Shown: piece by piece, positions 8,956 through 18,481 of the stretch
How positions within the stretch are numbered: position 1 is the stretch's first letter
Layout of the letters: the number at the start of each line of letters is the position of its first letter
Origin: Marinomonas sp. UCMA 3892
Lineage (GTDB): Bacteria > Pseudomonadota > Gammaproteobacteria > Pseudomonadales > Marinomonadaceae
Direction of reading: 5' to 3'
Length of the DNA stretch: 64,000 nucleotides
NCBI RefSeq assembly: GCF_012726345.1
Contig: NZ_PTXN01000002.1
Span: forward strand, 372,001-436,000
Position numbers and translations under genes: made by a program
Notes under the pieces: model-generated
Databases searched by the model: none
Told to the model about the DNA's origin: nothing
The model's input: the letters and a program-made list of their open reading frames with translations, nothing else

Positions 8956-11220
8956 ATGAGTACTCTCACAGTTACTAAACGTAACGGGACGACAGAAAAC
9001 ATCAACCTAGAAAAGATTCATAAAGTCATCGCATGGGCTGCCGAAGGGTTAGACAATGTTTCTGTTTCCCAAGTAGAGCTAAAAGCACGAATTCAGTTCT
9101 TTGAGGGTATTCGTACTACAGACATCCACGAAACGCTTATCAAGTCTGCTGCAGATTTAATCTCTGAAAGCACTCCAGATTATCAATATCTAGCAGCTCG
9201 CTTAGCTATCTTTCACCTACGCAAAAAAGCCTTTGGTGACTTCGAGCCACCTCACCTTTACAAACACGTAAAAAATCTCGTTGAACAAAAGCGTTACGAC
9301 GCACAGTTGCTAGAAAAATACACTGAAGAAGATTTTAATGAGCTAAATACATTCCTTGATCACTCTCGTGATATGGATTTTTCTTATGCTGCGGTGAAAC
9401 AGCTTGAAGGTAAGTACTTAGTACAAAACAGAGTAACTGGCGCAATATACGAAAGCCCTCAGTTTATCTACATACTTGTCGCTGCTTGTTTATTTGCAGA
9501 ATACGACAAGAAAGAACGTTTAAATTTAATCCGCCGTTTCTATGACGCTGTATCTAAATTCAAGATTTCATTACCAACACCTATCATGTCTGGCATTCGC
9601 ACACCTACTCGCCAGTTCAGCAGCTGTGTATTAATTGAATGCGGTGACTCTTTAGATTCTATCAACGCCACGTCAAGCGCTATCGTTAAATATGTTAGTC
9701 AGCGCGCTGGTATCGGTGTAAACGCGGGCGCGATTCGTGCCTTAGGCAGCCCAATTCGTGGTGGTGAAGCGTTCCACACTGGCTGTATTCCATTCTACAA
9801 ACATTTCCAAACTGCCGTTAAAAGCTGTTCTCAAGGTGGTGTTCGTGGTGGTGCTGCAACTGTTTTCTACCCAATTTGGCACTTGGAAGTTGAAAGCTTA
9901 CTGGTATTGAAAAACAACCGTGGTGTTGAAGAAAACCGCGTGCGTCACTTAGATTACGGTGTTCAATTTAACCGTTTAATGTATCAGCGCTTGATCAAAG
10001 GCGGCAACATTACTTTGTTCAGCCCATCTGACGTACCAGGCCTATACGATGCGTTCTTTGCTGATCAAGAAGAATTTGATCGCCTATACACTATGTATGA
10101 GCAAGATCCATCTATCCGCAAACAAACCATTAAGGCAACTGAGTTATTTACTTTGTTTGCTTCTGAACGCGCAAGCACTGGCCGCATCTACTTACAGAAC
10201 GTTGACCACTGTAATACACACAGCCCATTTGACCCTAAAGTTGCGCCAGTTAAGCAAAGTAACTTGTGTTTGGAAATTGCTCTGCCAACTAAGCCACTAA
10301 ACAGCATTGATGACAAAGAAGGCGAAATCGCACTTTGTACTCTATCTGCATTTAACTTAGGTGCGCTTGAAAATCTTGATGAGCTAGAAGAGCTAGCAGA
10401 GTTAATCGTACGTGCGTTGGATAGTTTGCTGGATTATCAGAACTACCCTATCCCTGCAGCACAACGCGCAACTGAATTGCGTCGTACTTTAGGTGTAGGC
10501 GTTATTAACTACGCCTACTACTTGGCGAAAAATGGCGTTAAATACTCTGACGGCAGCGCTAACGAGCTAACTCATAAAACCTTTGAGGCAATCCAATACT
10601 TCCTATTGAAAGCCTCTAACAAGCTGGCAAAAGAGTTTGGTCCTTGTTTGGCATTTAACGAAACAACTTACTCTAAAGGTATTTTGCCAATCGATTCCTA
10701 CAAAAAAGAAATCGATAACATTGTATCCAATGAGTTGTTCTACGATTGGGAAACACTACGTAACGACATCGTGACTCACGGTCTACGCAACTCAACATTA
10801 ACGGCCTTGATGCCATCTGAAACTTCTTCTCAGATCAGTAATGCAACCAACGGCATCGAACCTCCACGTGGTTTTGTATCTATTAAAGCCAGTAAAGATG
10901 GTATCTTGAAACAGGTTGTTCCTGAGTTTGAGCGCTTAAAAGAAAACTATGAGCTATTGTGGACTATTCCATCTAACGATGGTTATTTACAATTAGTGGG
11001 CATCATGCAGAAATTTGTTGACCAAGCTATTTCTGCTAACACCAACTATGACCCACAGAAATTTGAATCTCAAAAAGTGCCAATGAAGGTTATTTTGAAA
11101 GACCTTCTAACGGCTTATAAACTTGGTGTGAAAACACTGTATTATCACAATACTCGCGACGGTGCTGATGATAAGCAAGAAGACATGGACGATTGCGCAG
11201 GCGGTGCTTGTAAGATCTAA
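8956..11220 (+). CDS. nrdA: Class Ia ribonucleoside-diphosphate reductase, alpha subunit
   Basis: Reduces ribonucleoside diphosphates to deoxyribonucleotides with NrdB. The start is set at the ATG preceded by GGGAAG at seven bases, 15 bases inside the longest open frame, giving 754 residues beginning MSTLTVTKRNGTTENINLEK. The N-terminal ATP cone (to about residue 95) allows allosteric control. Catalytic-domain segments include RTPTRQFSSCVLIECGDS (active cysteine), QSNLCLEIALPT, and SETSSQISNATNGIEPPRG. The C-terminal CAGGACKI tail holds the cysteine pair re-reduced by thioredoxin or glutaredoxin. Very close to E. coli NrdA along its whole length. Confidence 0.98.
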   Translation: MSTLTVTKRNGTTENINLEKIHKVIAWAAEGLDNVSVSQVELKARIQFFEGIRTTDIHETLIKSAADLISESTPDYQYLAARLAIFHLRKKAFGDFEPPHLYKHVKNLVEQKRYDAQLLEKYTEEDFNELNTFLDHSRDMDFSYAAVKQLEGKYLVQNRVTGAIYESPQFIYILVAACLFAEYDKKERLNLIRRFYDAVSKFKISLPTPIMSGIRTPTRQFSSCVLIECGDSLDSINATSSAIVKYVSQRAGIGVNAGAIRALGSPIRGGEAFHTGCIPFYKHFQTAVKSCSQGGVRGGAATVFYPIWHLEVESLLVLKNNRGVEENRVRHLDYGVQFNRLMYQRLIKGGNITLFSPSDVPGLYDAFFADQEEFDRLYTMYEQDPSIRKQTIKATELFTLFASERASTGRIYLQNVDHCNTHSPFDPKVAPVKQSNLCLEIALPTKPLNSIDDKEGEIALCTLSAFNLGALENLDELEELAELIVRALDSLLDYQNYPIPAAQRATELRRTLGVGVINYAYYLAKNGVKYSDGSANELTHKTFEAIQYFLLKASNKLAKEFGPCLAFNETTYSKGILPIDSYKKEIDNIVSNELFYDWETLRNDIVTHGLRNSTLTALMPSETSSQISNATNGIEPPRGFVSIKASKDGILKQVVPEFERLKENYELLWTIPSNDGYLQLVGIMQKFVDQAISANTNYDPQKFESQKVPMKVILKDLLTAYKLGVKTLYYHNTRDGADDKQEDMDDCAGGACKI

Positions 11221-11263
11221 CCTGTCAGCCATCGTACAAAGATCTTTTGCATGATCTGACAAA

Positions 11264-11290
11264 CAAAGCCTCATAAAAAATGAGGCTTTG
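11264..11290 (+). terminator. Hairpin between nrdA and nrdB
   Basis: CAAAGCCTCA-taaaaaa-TGAGGCTTTG forms a nine- to ten-pair stem, with only a short T stretch inside the right arm. It may act as a weak terminator or processing site that lowers nrdB relative to nrdA (inference). Confidence 0.55.
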
Positions 11291-11386
11291 CTACGTTTAT
11301 CGCTTTAACGAAATACTAAAATCTATTAATAACTAAGGTATCTTCTCATTGAATATACCTTACGCTTTTGAGGAATACCCTGAGAC

Positions 11387-12520
11387 ATGAGTTACTCGAC
11401 TTTCAACCGTAAGCACTTCGATAGTACAAAAGAACCTATGTTCTTTGGTGAAAATGTCAACGTTGCTCGCTATGATCAGCAAAAGCATCCTATTTTTGAA
11501 AAATTGATTGAAAAGCAGCTGTCTTTCTTTTGGCGTCCGGAAGAAGTCGACCTTTCTACCGATCGTAAAGACTTTCAAAGATTGGAAGAACACGAACAAC
11601 ATATTTTCTTAAGCAACCTAAAGTATCAAACCCTACTCGACAGTGTGCAAGGCCGTTCGCCAAACGTTGCATTATTACCGATCGTTTCTCTACCTGAATT
11701 AGAAACTTGGATCGAAACTTGGTCGTTCAGTGAAACCATTCACAGCCGCTCTTACACACATATTATCCGTAATATTGTTAACGATCCGACCAAGATTTTT
11801 GATGATATCGTGACGAACGAAGAAATCACCAAACGTGCCGATAGCGTTTCTAAATACTATGACCGTCTAATCGAAATGGTTAATTTGTATAACACTATGG
11901 GCATGGGAACCTTTGATGTTCCAGGTAGAGGTTCAATTGAAATTTCTATGCCTAAGCTTAAAAAGGCACTTTACCTAACAATTGCCTCGGTAAACGTATT
12001 AGAAGCAATTCGTTTTTATGTGAGTTTTGCTTGTAGCTTCGCCTTTGCTGAACGCACGCTGATGGAAGGCAACGCTAAGATCATCAAATTAATCGCTCGC
12101 GATGAAGCTCTGCACTTAACAGGCACTCAACACATGTTGAACTTGATGGCTTCCGGTAAAGATGACCCAGAAATGGCCGTCATTGCCGCAGAATGCCAAG
12201 ACGAAGTTCGCCAGATTTTCATTGAAGCTGCCGAGCAAGAAAAAGAATGGGCAACTTACCTATTCAAAGACGGCTCGATGATTGGCCTTAATGCTCAAAT
12301 TCTAGGCCAATATGTTGAATACATTACTAATGTGCGTATGCAAGCCGTTGGGCTTGAAACATGCTTTGCCACTAAGCACAACCCAATTCCATGGATAAAT
12401 GCTTGGTTGGTGAGTGACAATGTTCAAGTTGCCCCACAAGAGGCAGAAATCAGTTCCTACCTAGTGGGTCAAACTGACAACAGTTTAGATGATTCAGACT
12501 TCGATGACTTCGATCTCTAA
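11387..12520 (+). CDS. nrdB: Class Ia ribonucleotide reductase, beta subunit
   Basis: Supplies the diferric-tyrosyl radical to NrdA. The 377 residues match E. coli NrdB (376). Family segments visible include [18 protein letters not shown] at the N-terminus, the iron-ligand helices around [19 protein letters not shown] and [18 protein letters not shown], and the [14 protein letters not shown] ligand segment. The C-terminal acidic tail ends [10 protein letters not shown], the peptide that docks on NrdA. The ferredoxin gene overlaps its 3' end. Confidence 0.98.
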   Translation: MSYSTFNRKHFDSTKEPMFFGENVNVARYDQQKHPIFEKLIEKQLSFFWRPEEVDLSTDRKDFQRLEEHEQHIFLSNLKYQTLLDSVQGRSPNVALLPIVSLPELETWIETWSFSETIHSRSYTHIIRNIVNDPTKIFDDIVTNEEITKRADSVSKYYDRLIEMVNLYNTMGMGTFDVPGRGSIEISMPKLKKALYLTIASVNVLEAIRFYVSFACSFAFAERTLMEGNAKIIKLIARDEALHLTGTQHMLNLMASGKDDPEMAVIAAECQDEVRQIFIEAAEQEKEWATYLFKDGSMIGLNAQILGQYVEYITNVRMQAVGLETCFATKHNPIPWINAWLVSDNVQVAPQEAEISSYLVGQTDNSLDDSDFDDFDL

Positions 12521-12800
12521 ACCCAAAGCACCCGAAAAAAAAGAGCAAGTGCATCGTGTACTTTTAGGGAAAAAACAAATTCTCGTTACTGAGGATGAGC
12601 CCTTGCTAGTACAACTTGAGCGGGCGGGTATTCATGTTGAATACCAGTGTCGTGAAGGATATTGCTCTTCTTGCTCAATAAAGCTCTTATGGGGAAATGT
12701 AATTTACCCATTTGAGCCCCTTGCATGGGTGCAAAGCGGTTATTTATTAGCATGCTGCGCGATTGTCAAAAGCGATATTGAAATTGCTTTTTTCGATTAA
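12504..12800 (+). CDS. yfaE: YfaE-type 2Fe-2S ferredoxin for NrdB cofactor maintenance
   Basis: Small plant-type ferredoxin that in E. coli donates electrons for assembly and repair of the NrdB diferric-tyrosyl cofactor. The cluster ligands are seen as CREGYCSSC (C-x4-C-x2-C) and a fourth cysteine in LLACC. The conserved [13 protein letters not shown] context is typical. From the ATG at 12504 the protein has 98 residues and overlaps nrdB by 17 bases. An ATG at 12489 is also possible and no clear ribosome site decides. The overlap implies translational coupling within the nrdAB-yfaE operon. Confidence 0.93.
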   Translation: MTSISKPKAPEKKEQVHRVLLGKKQILVTEDEPLLVQLERAGIHVEYQCREGYCSSCSIKLLWGNVIYPFEPLAWVQSGYLLACCAIVKSDIEIAFFD

Positions 12801-12813
12801 AAGCATGAATTGT

Positions 12814-13419
12814 TTAGGTTAATGTTCGGTATCCTGCGTAAATTCGGGTTACCGTCGTTATCCAACATATCACACCGAAAAAATACCCCAAGACGGCGAA
12901 GTAATTTGGTAACAAACAAATCAGTACTAAAAATACGATAGTTTCTGTCCCTTCAGCCAATCCCCCTAAAAAATACAAAGATTTACGACCATACTCCAAA
13001 CGCTCAATATTTCGCTTCTCAGCCATGATGGCGAAGGCCAAAAAACTACTACCCGTCCCCATAAAAGAAAAAATTAAAAAGCTTGCGGCTAACGCATTGT
13101 CTACGGGATTCATCAAGGCAAAACCAAAAATCACCGCAGAATAAAATATGAAATCTAAAGTGATATCTAAATAGCCCCCCAAATCCGTGGGTCCCTGCAC
13201 TCTTGCCACAGCACCATCTAAACCATCCATCACCCTATTTATAATCACCAACACTAACGCTAAAGAGGTATTCCCAAAGTACAAAGCAGGCAATACCATC
13301 ATGCCAATTAAAAAACCAAACAAGGTAATCCAATTGGCTTTTACTCCTAACTTATCAATCACTAAAGCCGTTAAACGCAATGGGTGCTTGAGGGCTTTAA
13401 TAAAAAATGTATCTAACAT
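12814..13419 (-). CDS. CDP-alcohol phosphatidyltransferase family membrane protein
   Basis: Integral membrane enzyme of 201 residues that should move a phosphatidyl group from a CDP-lipid to an alcohol, or a related reaction. The family motif is present as DGLDGAVARVQ followed by LGGYLDITLD, giving the four metal-binding aspartates. Five to six hydrophobic helices follow. The acceptor alcohol cannot be told from sequence alone. It ends 13 bp from yfaE, convergently, and no terminator is visible between them. Confidence 0.85.
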   Translation of the reverse strand: MLDTFFIKALKHPLRLTALVIDKLGVKANWITLFGFLIGMMVLPALYFGNTSLALVLVIINRVMDGLDGAVARVQGPTDLGGYLDITLDFIFYSAVIFGFALMNPVDNALAASFLIFSFMGTGSSFLAFAIMAEKRNIERLEYGRKSLYFLGGLAEGTETIVFLVLICLLPNYFAVLGYFFGVICWITTVTRIYAGYRTLT

Positions 13420-13483
13420 TCAAACAACTACCTTGATTCTATAGGGACGAAATATTCCAAGACTTGATACAATGTAAGCATAC

Positions 13484-13501
13484 TAGTGTTAACTAACACT
13501 A
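13484..13501. promoter_or_regulatory. 18-bp palindrome before the esterase gene
   Basis: TAGTGTTA-ac-TAACACTA has perfect eight-base arms and lies 31 bp before the esterase ATG, between two divergent genes. It looks like an operator for a dimeric regulator. I do not recognise the regulator. Confidence 0.45.
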
Positions 13502-13532
13502 ATCATCTACTTAGCAGAATAATAAGGTTTTT

Positions 13533-14294
13533 ATGATACACGCAAAACAATATGGTTCATCAGGCCCAAATCTTATTGTTATACATGGCCTATTTGGCAA
13601 TGCCGACAACTGGCACTCCATCGCGCAGAACTTAGCAGAACACTTTACTGTACATTGCATCGATCTTCCTAATCACGGCAAATCAGACAGCTTACCAGAC
13701 GCCAGCTACCCAAAAATGGCGGAAGCGGTGCTAGATTGGACGGAACTTAATAAGATCAACTCTTTCTACTTGCTTGGCCACTCTATGGGCGGAAAAGTTG
13801 CTATGCAAATGGCGGCAATGGCAGCAGCAGGAAAAATTGAAAAACTTATTGTCGTCGACATTGCACCTGTCGATTATCAAGCTGGCCACACTCGTATCTT
13901 AGAAGGTTTAAAAGCGATTGATGAATCACTACCCTCTTCAAGAAAAGAAGCCGACATTCTATTAAGTCAATACGAGTCAAACTTGGCAGTCAGACAATTC
14001 TTACTGAAAAATCTAGTGAGAAATGAACAAGGCTTCAAGCTAGAGCTATCTGTGAACAACATAGCCGATAGTTATTCTACTATCCTGAAAAAACCGCTTA
14101 TTAAAAATGCGGTAAGTATTCCAACACTATTTATCAAAGGTGAAAACTCAGACTATATCTTGGCGGAGTATCAGGAAGCTATTTTAGCGCTCTTTCCAAA
14201 CGCAAGTTTTAAGATCATATCTGGTGCTGGTCATTGGTTACATGCTGAGAAACCCTTACCCTTTACCAGTCTAGTGAAACGTTTTCTACAGTAA
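13533..14294 (+). CDS. Alpha/beta-hydrolase, YbfF-like esterase
   Basis: Cytoplasmic esterase of 253 residues. The oxyanion-hole HGLFGNADNW, the nucleophile elbow G82-H-S84-M-G-G and a C-terminal histidine in GAGHWLHAEKP (H234) complete the catalytic triad with an aspartate probably in GENSDYI. The pattern HGLFGNADNWHSIAQNLA and DLPNHGKSD match YbfF-type acyl-CoA/short-chain esterases. The physiological substrate is unknown. The stop is three bases from the convergent binding-protein gene, with no terminator in between. Confidence 0.9.
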   Translation: MIHAKQYGSSGPNLIVIHGLFGNADNWHSIAQNLAEHFTVHCIDLPNHGKSDSLPDASYPKMAEAVLDWTELNKINSFYLLGHSMGGKVAMQMAAMAAAGKIEKLIVVDIAPVDYQAGHTRILEGLKAIDESLPSSRKEADILLSQYESNLAVRQFLLKNLVRNEQGFKLELSVNNIADSYSTILKKPLIKNAVSIPTLFIKGENSDYILAEYQEAILALFPNASFKIISGAGHWLHAEKPLPFTSLVKRFLQ

Positions 14295-14297
14295 CCA

Positions 14298-15212
14298 CTA
14301 ACACCCAGTTTCGGAGCAAAGGCCATACTTATCTTTCAAGTAAGACGGAGACGGCAACACGACACCATGTGATTTAATCAGATAAGGGTTAAAACTCACT
14401 CTCAGATTGTCGGGGTACACAGCATCCAGCAGTACCCCTTTTGTTTGCCACATGCTGATATGATTAGCCAAAATATCTAATTTCGTCTCAGTATCAGAAT
14501 AAACTGCAAACAGTGATCCAGCTCGCACAAAAGCAAAAGAAGGCCCTATCATCACCCGCTGTTTATGAAATAGTAATTTCAATATGTCTTGAGCTATGCC
14601 ATTTTTATATAGCTCAGTATCAACTAGTGAAAAAACCACAGCAGAACCATCTAAAACAAAATTAACCGATTTCAACACAGATAGTCGGTCTACCTCTGTT
14701 TTAATAAACTCAAATTCAAAGCCATGCTGCGCAGCCTGTTCCTGCATATCTTGCGTATCAATTAAAAGATTATCACTATAAAGTACAGCCAGAGGTTTAC
14801 GATCAAACCAAATAGCTTCAAGCAAGGCCAAGCGTTTATCCAAAGGCGCGCCTGAAAACACAGCACTATTAGGAAGTCCACACTGCGGCTGAGCTTTAAG
14901 GTATTCTTCTTTACCAATGAAAATAGCCATTACAGCCCCTTCCAAGGCCGATGAACACACCTGACGAAAGCTTTCAGACCCAATTGCAACCGCCACATCT
15001 TCGCTTTTCAAAAAAGAGGCATTTTGTACGAACAAAGAACGACGCACTGGGATCATTTGCGTATTGGCAGGCAATAATTTAGAAAGCTGGAATACCAAAG
15101 AGCGTGCTGAGCTTTCCTCTATGTCGTGGACGATATAAATCGCTGCTGATGCCTTTACAGACAGAAACAACAATAAAACAATCGATAAAATCCTTTTCAC
15201 TTTTCTAAGCAT
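14298..15212 (-). CDS. Periplasmic ABC-substrate-binding-like protein
   Basis: Exported protein of 304 residues with a signal peptide (about 1-24, ending KASAA). The fold resembles the ABC_sub_bind/periplasmic-binding type I group: alternating beta-alpha stretches such as AVAIGSESFRQV, MAIFIGKEEYL, KPLAVLYSDN and VVFSLVDTELYKNGIA. The C-terminus contains three cysteines (CGL, CSETGC with the adjacent pattern). It starts five bases after the TonB receptor stop and is surely co-transcribed with it. It may bind the ligand imported by that receptor (inference). No ABC permease is near. Confidence 0.7.
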   Translation of the reverse strand: MLRKVKRILSIVLLLFLSVKASAAIYIVHDIEESSARSLVFQLSKLLPANTQMIPVRRSLFVQNASFLKSEDVAVAIGSESFRQVCSSALEGAVMAIFIGKEEYLKAQPQCGLPNSAVFSGAPLDKRLALLEAIWFDRKPLAVLYSDNLLIDTQDMQEQAAQHGFEFEFIKTEVDRLSVLKSVNFVLDGSAVVFSLVDTELYKNGIAQDILKLLFHKQRVMIGPSFAFVRAGSLFAVYSDTETKLDILANHISMWQTKGVLLDAVYPDNLRVSFNPYLIKSHGVVLPSPSYLKDKYGLCSETGC

Positions 15213-15217
15213 CCGAA

Positions 15218-17224
15218 TTAGAAAGTGATATTTGTAAACACATAAGCAAAAGTATCTTCCGTCATATTATTATGCTTAGAAATTAACGCATTATTATCCA
15301 AACGCGTCTCTGCTCCAATCCCCATTGTCGCTTTGGAATACCCACCTAAGGATAAACGATAAGACAGCCATGTATTGAGAAGCTCGTAATTATTTCCACC
15401 TAACTCTTTTCCATACCAGTAATAGCTTTGAACTGCCCACCGTTCCGTTATAGGCAAACTACCAAAGAAAGATAACATTATAGGCGTTGTTGACTTTATA
15501 AGAGCCGCATTATCTGTTTGCGTATCTTGATAAGAATAGGTAAATCGAGTGATAGCACCTGATCGAAAACGCCAATCAAGCTCTAGTTCCATTCCATTGA
15601 TATCAACATCTTCCGTTATACCCTCTTCGATTTGAGTATCTCCAGTATAGGCCGTAAATTTTTTCTGACTTAAGACCATATCTTTAATTTCATCATGATA
15701 AAATTTTATATCAAGCGATAAGCCACGACTCGGCCAATAATGATAATAGCCCACTTCATAAGAGGTAATTTTTTCCTCTTTTTCTCCATTCACCGCATAC
15801 GAGGTTGGAGAACTGTCCCCATTGCCTAAAACATAATGCCACTTAAAATATTGATCTGATAAATCAGGTGTTCTTACCGCTTTGGAGATATTAAATCGCA
15901 TTGACTCTTGTTCAGATAACTTATAGGTCATCCCAAATTTGGGTGACAAAAACTCCCCCCCCATTTGACTACGCTCAAACATAGCCCCTGCATTTATTAT
16001 CCAACTTTCGCTGGCGCGGTACTCTACGTTAGAAGAAAGACGAAACACTTCATCACTCGCTTTACCTGATAAATAATGCTCAGAATCCGCTTCATCCCAA
16101 CGATAGCCCACAGCAGAAATCAAACGCAGTTGATTGGATGCTTCCCATGTACTTTGTAGCTCAATATCTTGACGAGTTTCCAGTAGATCAACCGTTGCGG
16201 ACTCATGTACTGAGACAGTACTAGAACCACCAAATAGCGCGTTATAAAATCCAGAGCTAAGTATAGCTTCATGATATTCATTTAAATCAGATTGATCATA
16301 GTAATACTGTATTTTCACTTCATGACTCGGTGAAACTTGTTTGCTATAGCTTAACTTAATATGCTCACGATCAATCAAGCGCATAGGCTTATTAATATCA
16401 TAAGAACCTGCGCCATATTTCACCGGATCAACCTTATCCTTAAGACTATTAGCCCCCATATCAAGATTAAAGGTGCTGCCTGCTGTCTCTTTTTGAATAA
16501 GAACATTTCCCATCGTTGAACGATGCCCATCATGACGATCTTTATCATAAAAATCTTTATCAAAGCCATGCACTGCATTCGTCGAGGCAGACGCACGATA
16601 ACTCCAGTCACCATTCAAACCACTATGCTGCCCGTATAAACGATAATCTCCGCGAGCCCCAGAATACGCAGTGATACTGTCACCCAAGGTTTCTAATGGA
16701 GATCGGGTAATGATATTCACCACAGCAAAGTAAGAGTTAATGCCATAGCTGGCCGCATTTGGTCCTCGGTTAACCTCCACACGGGCGACATCTTCAATAC
16801 TTAATGGTAACGTTGCCCATTCAACTCGCGCCAGCCCCACACTATAGACAGAACGACCATTAACCAACACCTGAATACGACGATATTGATCTAGCTGAGT
16901 ACCATGATAAGAGGCTTCTTTTTGGGCGGATGACTTATAAGGTGCAACTGAAAAGCCAGGTATAAACTGCAAAAGATCTTCTACATATTGCATATTTATA
17001 CGTCGGATAAATTCACCGTCCAATACAGATAACGTAGAAGACACATCAACCCTAGGCTGAGACATTTTAGACGGCGTAACAACTACAGAAATATGATCGA
17101 AAAAGTCATCATAGGAACCTAAATCAGAAAAATCCCCTCTAGCAGAAGACAAATCTTCCATTTCTGCCGAAGCATTGAAACTAAAGAACAGATAAAAACT
17201 AACGCACAAAAAACGAGTTATCAT
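15218..17224 (-). CDS. TonB-dependent outer-membrane receptor
   Basis: Outer-membrane active transporter of 668 residues. A signal peptide (about 1-20, ending FNASA) precedes a plug domain (about 45-165) with VLVNGRSVYS and VARVEVNRGPNAASYGINSY. The remainder is a beta-barrel ending in the aromatic residue pattern YVFTNITF. The sequence VEDLLQFIPGFSVAPYKSSAQ places it near siderophore/vitamin-type or FepA/BtuB-like receptors, but the ligand is not identified. No TonB box can be named with certainty. It starts two bases after pheA, an unusual operon partner. Confidence 0.92.
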   Translation of the reverse strand: MITRFLCVSFYLFFSFNASAEMEDLSSARGDFSDLGSYDDFFDHISVVVTPSKMSQPRVDVSSTLSVLDGEFIRRINMQYVEDLLQFIPGFSVAPYKSSAQKEASYHGTQLDQYRRIQVLVNGRSVYSVGLARVEWATLPLSIEDVARVEVNRGPNAASYGINSYFAVVNIITRSPLETLGDSITAYSGARGDYRLYGQHSGLNGDWSYRASASTNAVHGFDKDFYDKDRHDGHRSTMGNVLIQKETAGSTFNLDMGANSLKDKVDPVKYGAGSYDINKPMRLIDREHIKLSYSKQVSPSHEVKIQYYYDQSDLNEYHEAILSSGFYNALFGGSSTVSVHESATVDLLETRQDIELQSTWEASNQLRLISAVGYRWDEADSEHYLSGKASDEVFRLSSNVEYRASESWIINAGAMFERSQMGGEFLSPKFGMTYKLSEQESMRFNISKAVRTPDLSDQYFKWHYVLGNGDSSPTSYAVNGEKEEKITSYEVGYYHYWPSRGLSLDIKFYHDEIKDMVLSQKKFTAYTGDTQIEEGITEDVDINGMELELDWRFRSGAITRFTYSYQDTQTDNAALIKSTTPIMLSFFGSLPITERWAVQSYYWYGKELGGNNYELLNTWLSYRLSLGGYSKATMGIGAETRLDNNALISKHNNMTEDTFAYVFTNITF

Positions 17225-17226
17225 TG

Positions 17227-18093
17227 CTACTTCGACCTATAATCATCCGCTAAATAGGTTCCTAACATTCGAACTTCTTCAGAGAAAAAACGCAACTCTT
17301 CTAACGCAGCTTGCATAGAGGAAGATTGAAAATGAGCTTCAACGTCAACATAAAACTGAGTCGCAGTGAAGTTACCATTGACCATATAACTTTCTAATTT
17401 CAACATGTTAATCCCTTGAGTAGCAAAACCGCCCATCGCTTTATACAGGGCCGCGGGGATATTTCGCACACGAAACATAAAAGAAGTGATATATGTTAAG
17501 CCATCTTCATAAATAGGCATTTTTTGCTGACGAGAAAAAACCAAAAAGCGAGTTGTATTACCCACAGTGTCGTTAAAAAAAGTTTTAAGTACATTTAGGC
17601 CATACAATTCTGCAGCCAATTCAGACGAAATAACCGCCATTCCAGGCTCATCAAACTCAGCAATATGCTTAGCAGCACCCGCAGTGTCGTACATGGCCTG
17701 GCTTTTCGCACCTAACACCTTAATATTAGCATCACATTGCGCCAACGCTTGAGGGTGACTACCAATGCGAGTAACTTGATCTAATGTCATAGAATGACGA
17801 GCAATCAAACAATGATTAACTGGTTCAAAATGCTCTTTCACCACATACAGCTGAGTGCGTTTTAATTCTCGATAAATCTCTTCCACTCGACCAGCAGTAG
17901 AGTTTTCAACGGGAATCATGGCGTAATAAGCATCACCTCGCTCCACCATCTGCAAGGCATCAACAAAGGTCGCACAATGAATGCTGGTCCAATCAGGAAA
18001 GGTATGTTTGCAAGCAAGATGCGAATAGGCTCCTGGCTCGCCTTGATAAGCAACGACTTGCATTGCATCAAGAGTAAGATGTTGATCTGGCAT
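17227..18093 (-). CDS. pheA: Monofunctional prephenate dehydratase
   Basis: Converts prephenate to phenylpyruvate in phenylalanine synthesis. The 288 residues contain the dehydratase domain (about 10-190) with YQGEPGAYSH, IPVENSTAGRV and the catalytic DTVGNTTRF, then an ACT domain (about 205-280). There is no N-terminal chorismate mutase, unlike the usual gammaproteobacterial P-protein. The ACT effector segments read NIPAALYKAMGGFATQGI and KLESYMVNGNFTATQFY, where P-proteins carry GALV and ESRP. This variant resembles the alphaproteobacterial PheA type (from memory). It heads an operon with the TonB receptor. Confidence 0.92.
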   Translation of the reverse strand: MPDQHLTLDAMQVVAYQGEPGAYSHLACKHTFPDWTSIHCATFVDALQMVERGDAYYAMIPVENSTAGRVEEIYRELKRTQLYVVKEHFEPVNHCLIARHSMTLDQVTRIGSHPQALAQCDANIKVLGAKSQAMYDTAGAAKHIAEFDEPGMAVISSELAAELYGLNVLKTFFNDTVGNTTRFLVFSRQQKMPIYEDGLTYITSFMFRVRNIPAALYKAMGGFATQGINMLKLESYMVNGNFTATQFYVDVEAHFQSSSMQAALEELRFFSEEVRMLGTYLADDYRSK

Positions 18094-18126
18094 AGTAGAA
18101 TCGATTCTGTGATATATTTCCGCTAC

Positions 18127-18146
18127 AGTAACAAATAGACGTTACT
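18127..18146. promoter_or_regulatory. Inverted repeat upstream of pheA
   Basis: AGTAAC-N8-GTTACT has perfect six-base arms in the pheA-yidD divergent gap, 34 bp before the pheA start. It could be an operator. It does not match the TyrR box, whose arms are TGTAAA/TTTACA with N6. Confidence 0.35.
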
Positions 18147-18205
18147 ATTTACACAAAAATGACATAACCCAATAGTCACCCAATCATTCACTAGATAAGT
18201 AGCGC

Positions 18206-18481
18206 ATGAAAAGAATCTTCATATTAATAGTAAAAGGCTATCAGTTTTTAATTAGTCCATTATTGGGTAATAACTGTCGCTTTTACCCTAGCTGCTCACA
18301 TTATATGATCCAAGCCATTGAGCGTTATGGGATTTTTAAGGGTATGTACCTTGGTTTGAAAAGATTATCTAAATGTCACCCATGGCACGAAGGTGGCATG
18401 GATCCTGTTCCCAGCTCATGCCACTGCAAGGACGGAAAAAATAGAAAAGATCAGGCTAAAAAAGAAAAAGAAAAGAATTAA
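18206..18481 (+). CDS. yidD: Membrane-protein insertion efficiency factor YidD
   Basis: Small membrane-associated protein that aids YidC/Sec insertion. The 91 residues carry the family signature: [24 protein letters not shown] followed by AIERYG and the C-terminal [13 protein letters not shown]. In most bacteria yidD lies between rnpA and yidC; here it stands alone. Its stop codon lies inside a TTAA that is shared with the stop of the convergent response-regulator gene, a four-base overlap. Confidence 0.95.
   Translation: MKRIFILIVKGYQFLISPLLGNNCRFYPSCSHYMIQAIERYGIFKGMYLGLKRLSKCHPWHEGGMDPVPSSCHCKDGKNRKDQAKKEKEKN

Noticed and set aside
18127..18146. TyrR box before pheA
   Set aside because: The inverted repeat has arms AGTAAC/GTTACT spaced by eight, not TGTAAA-N6-TTTACA, so TyrR is not supported.
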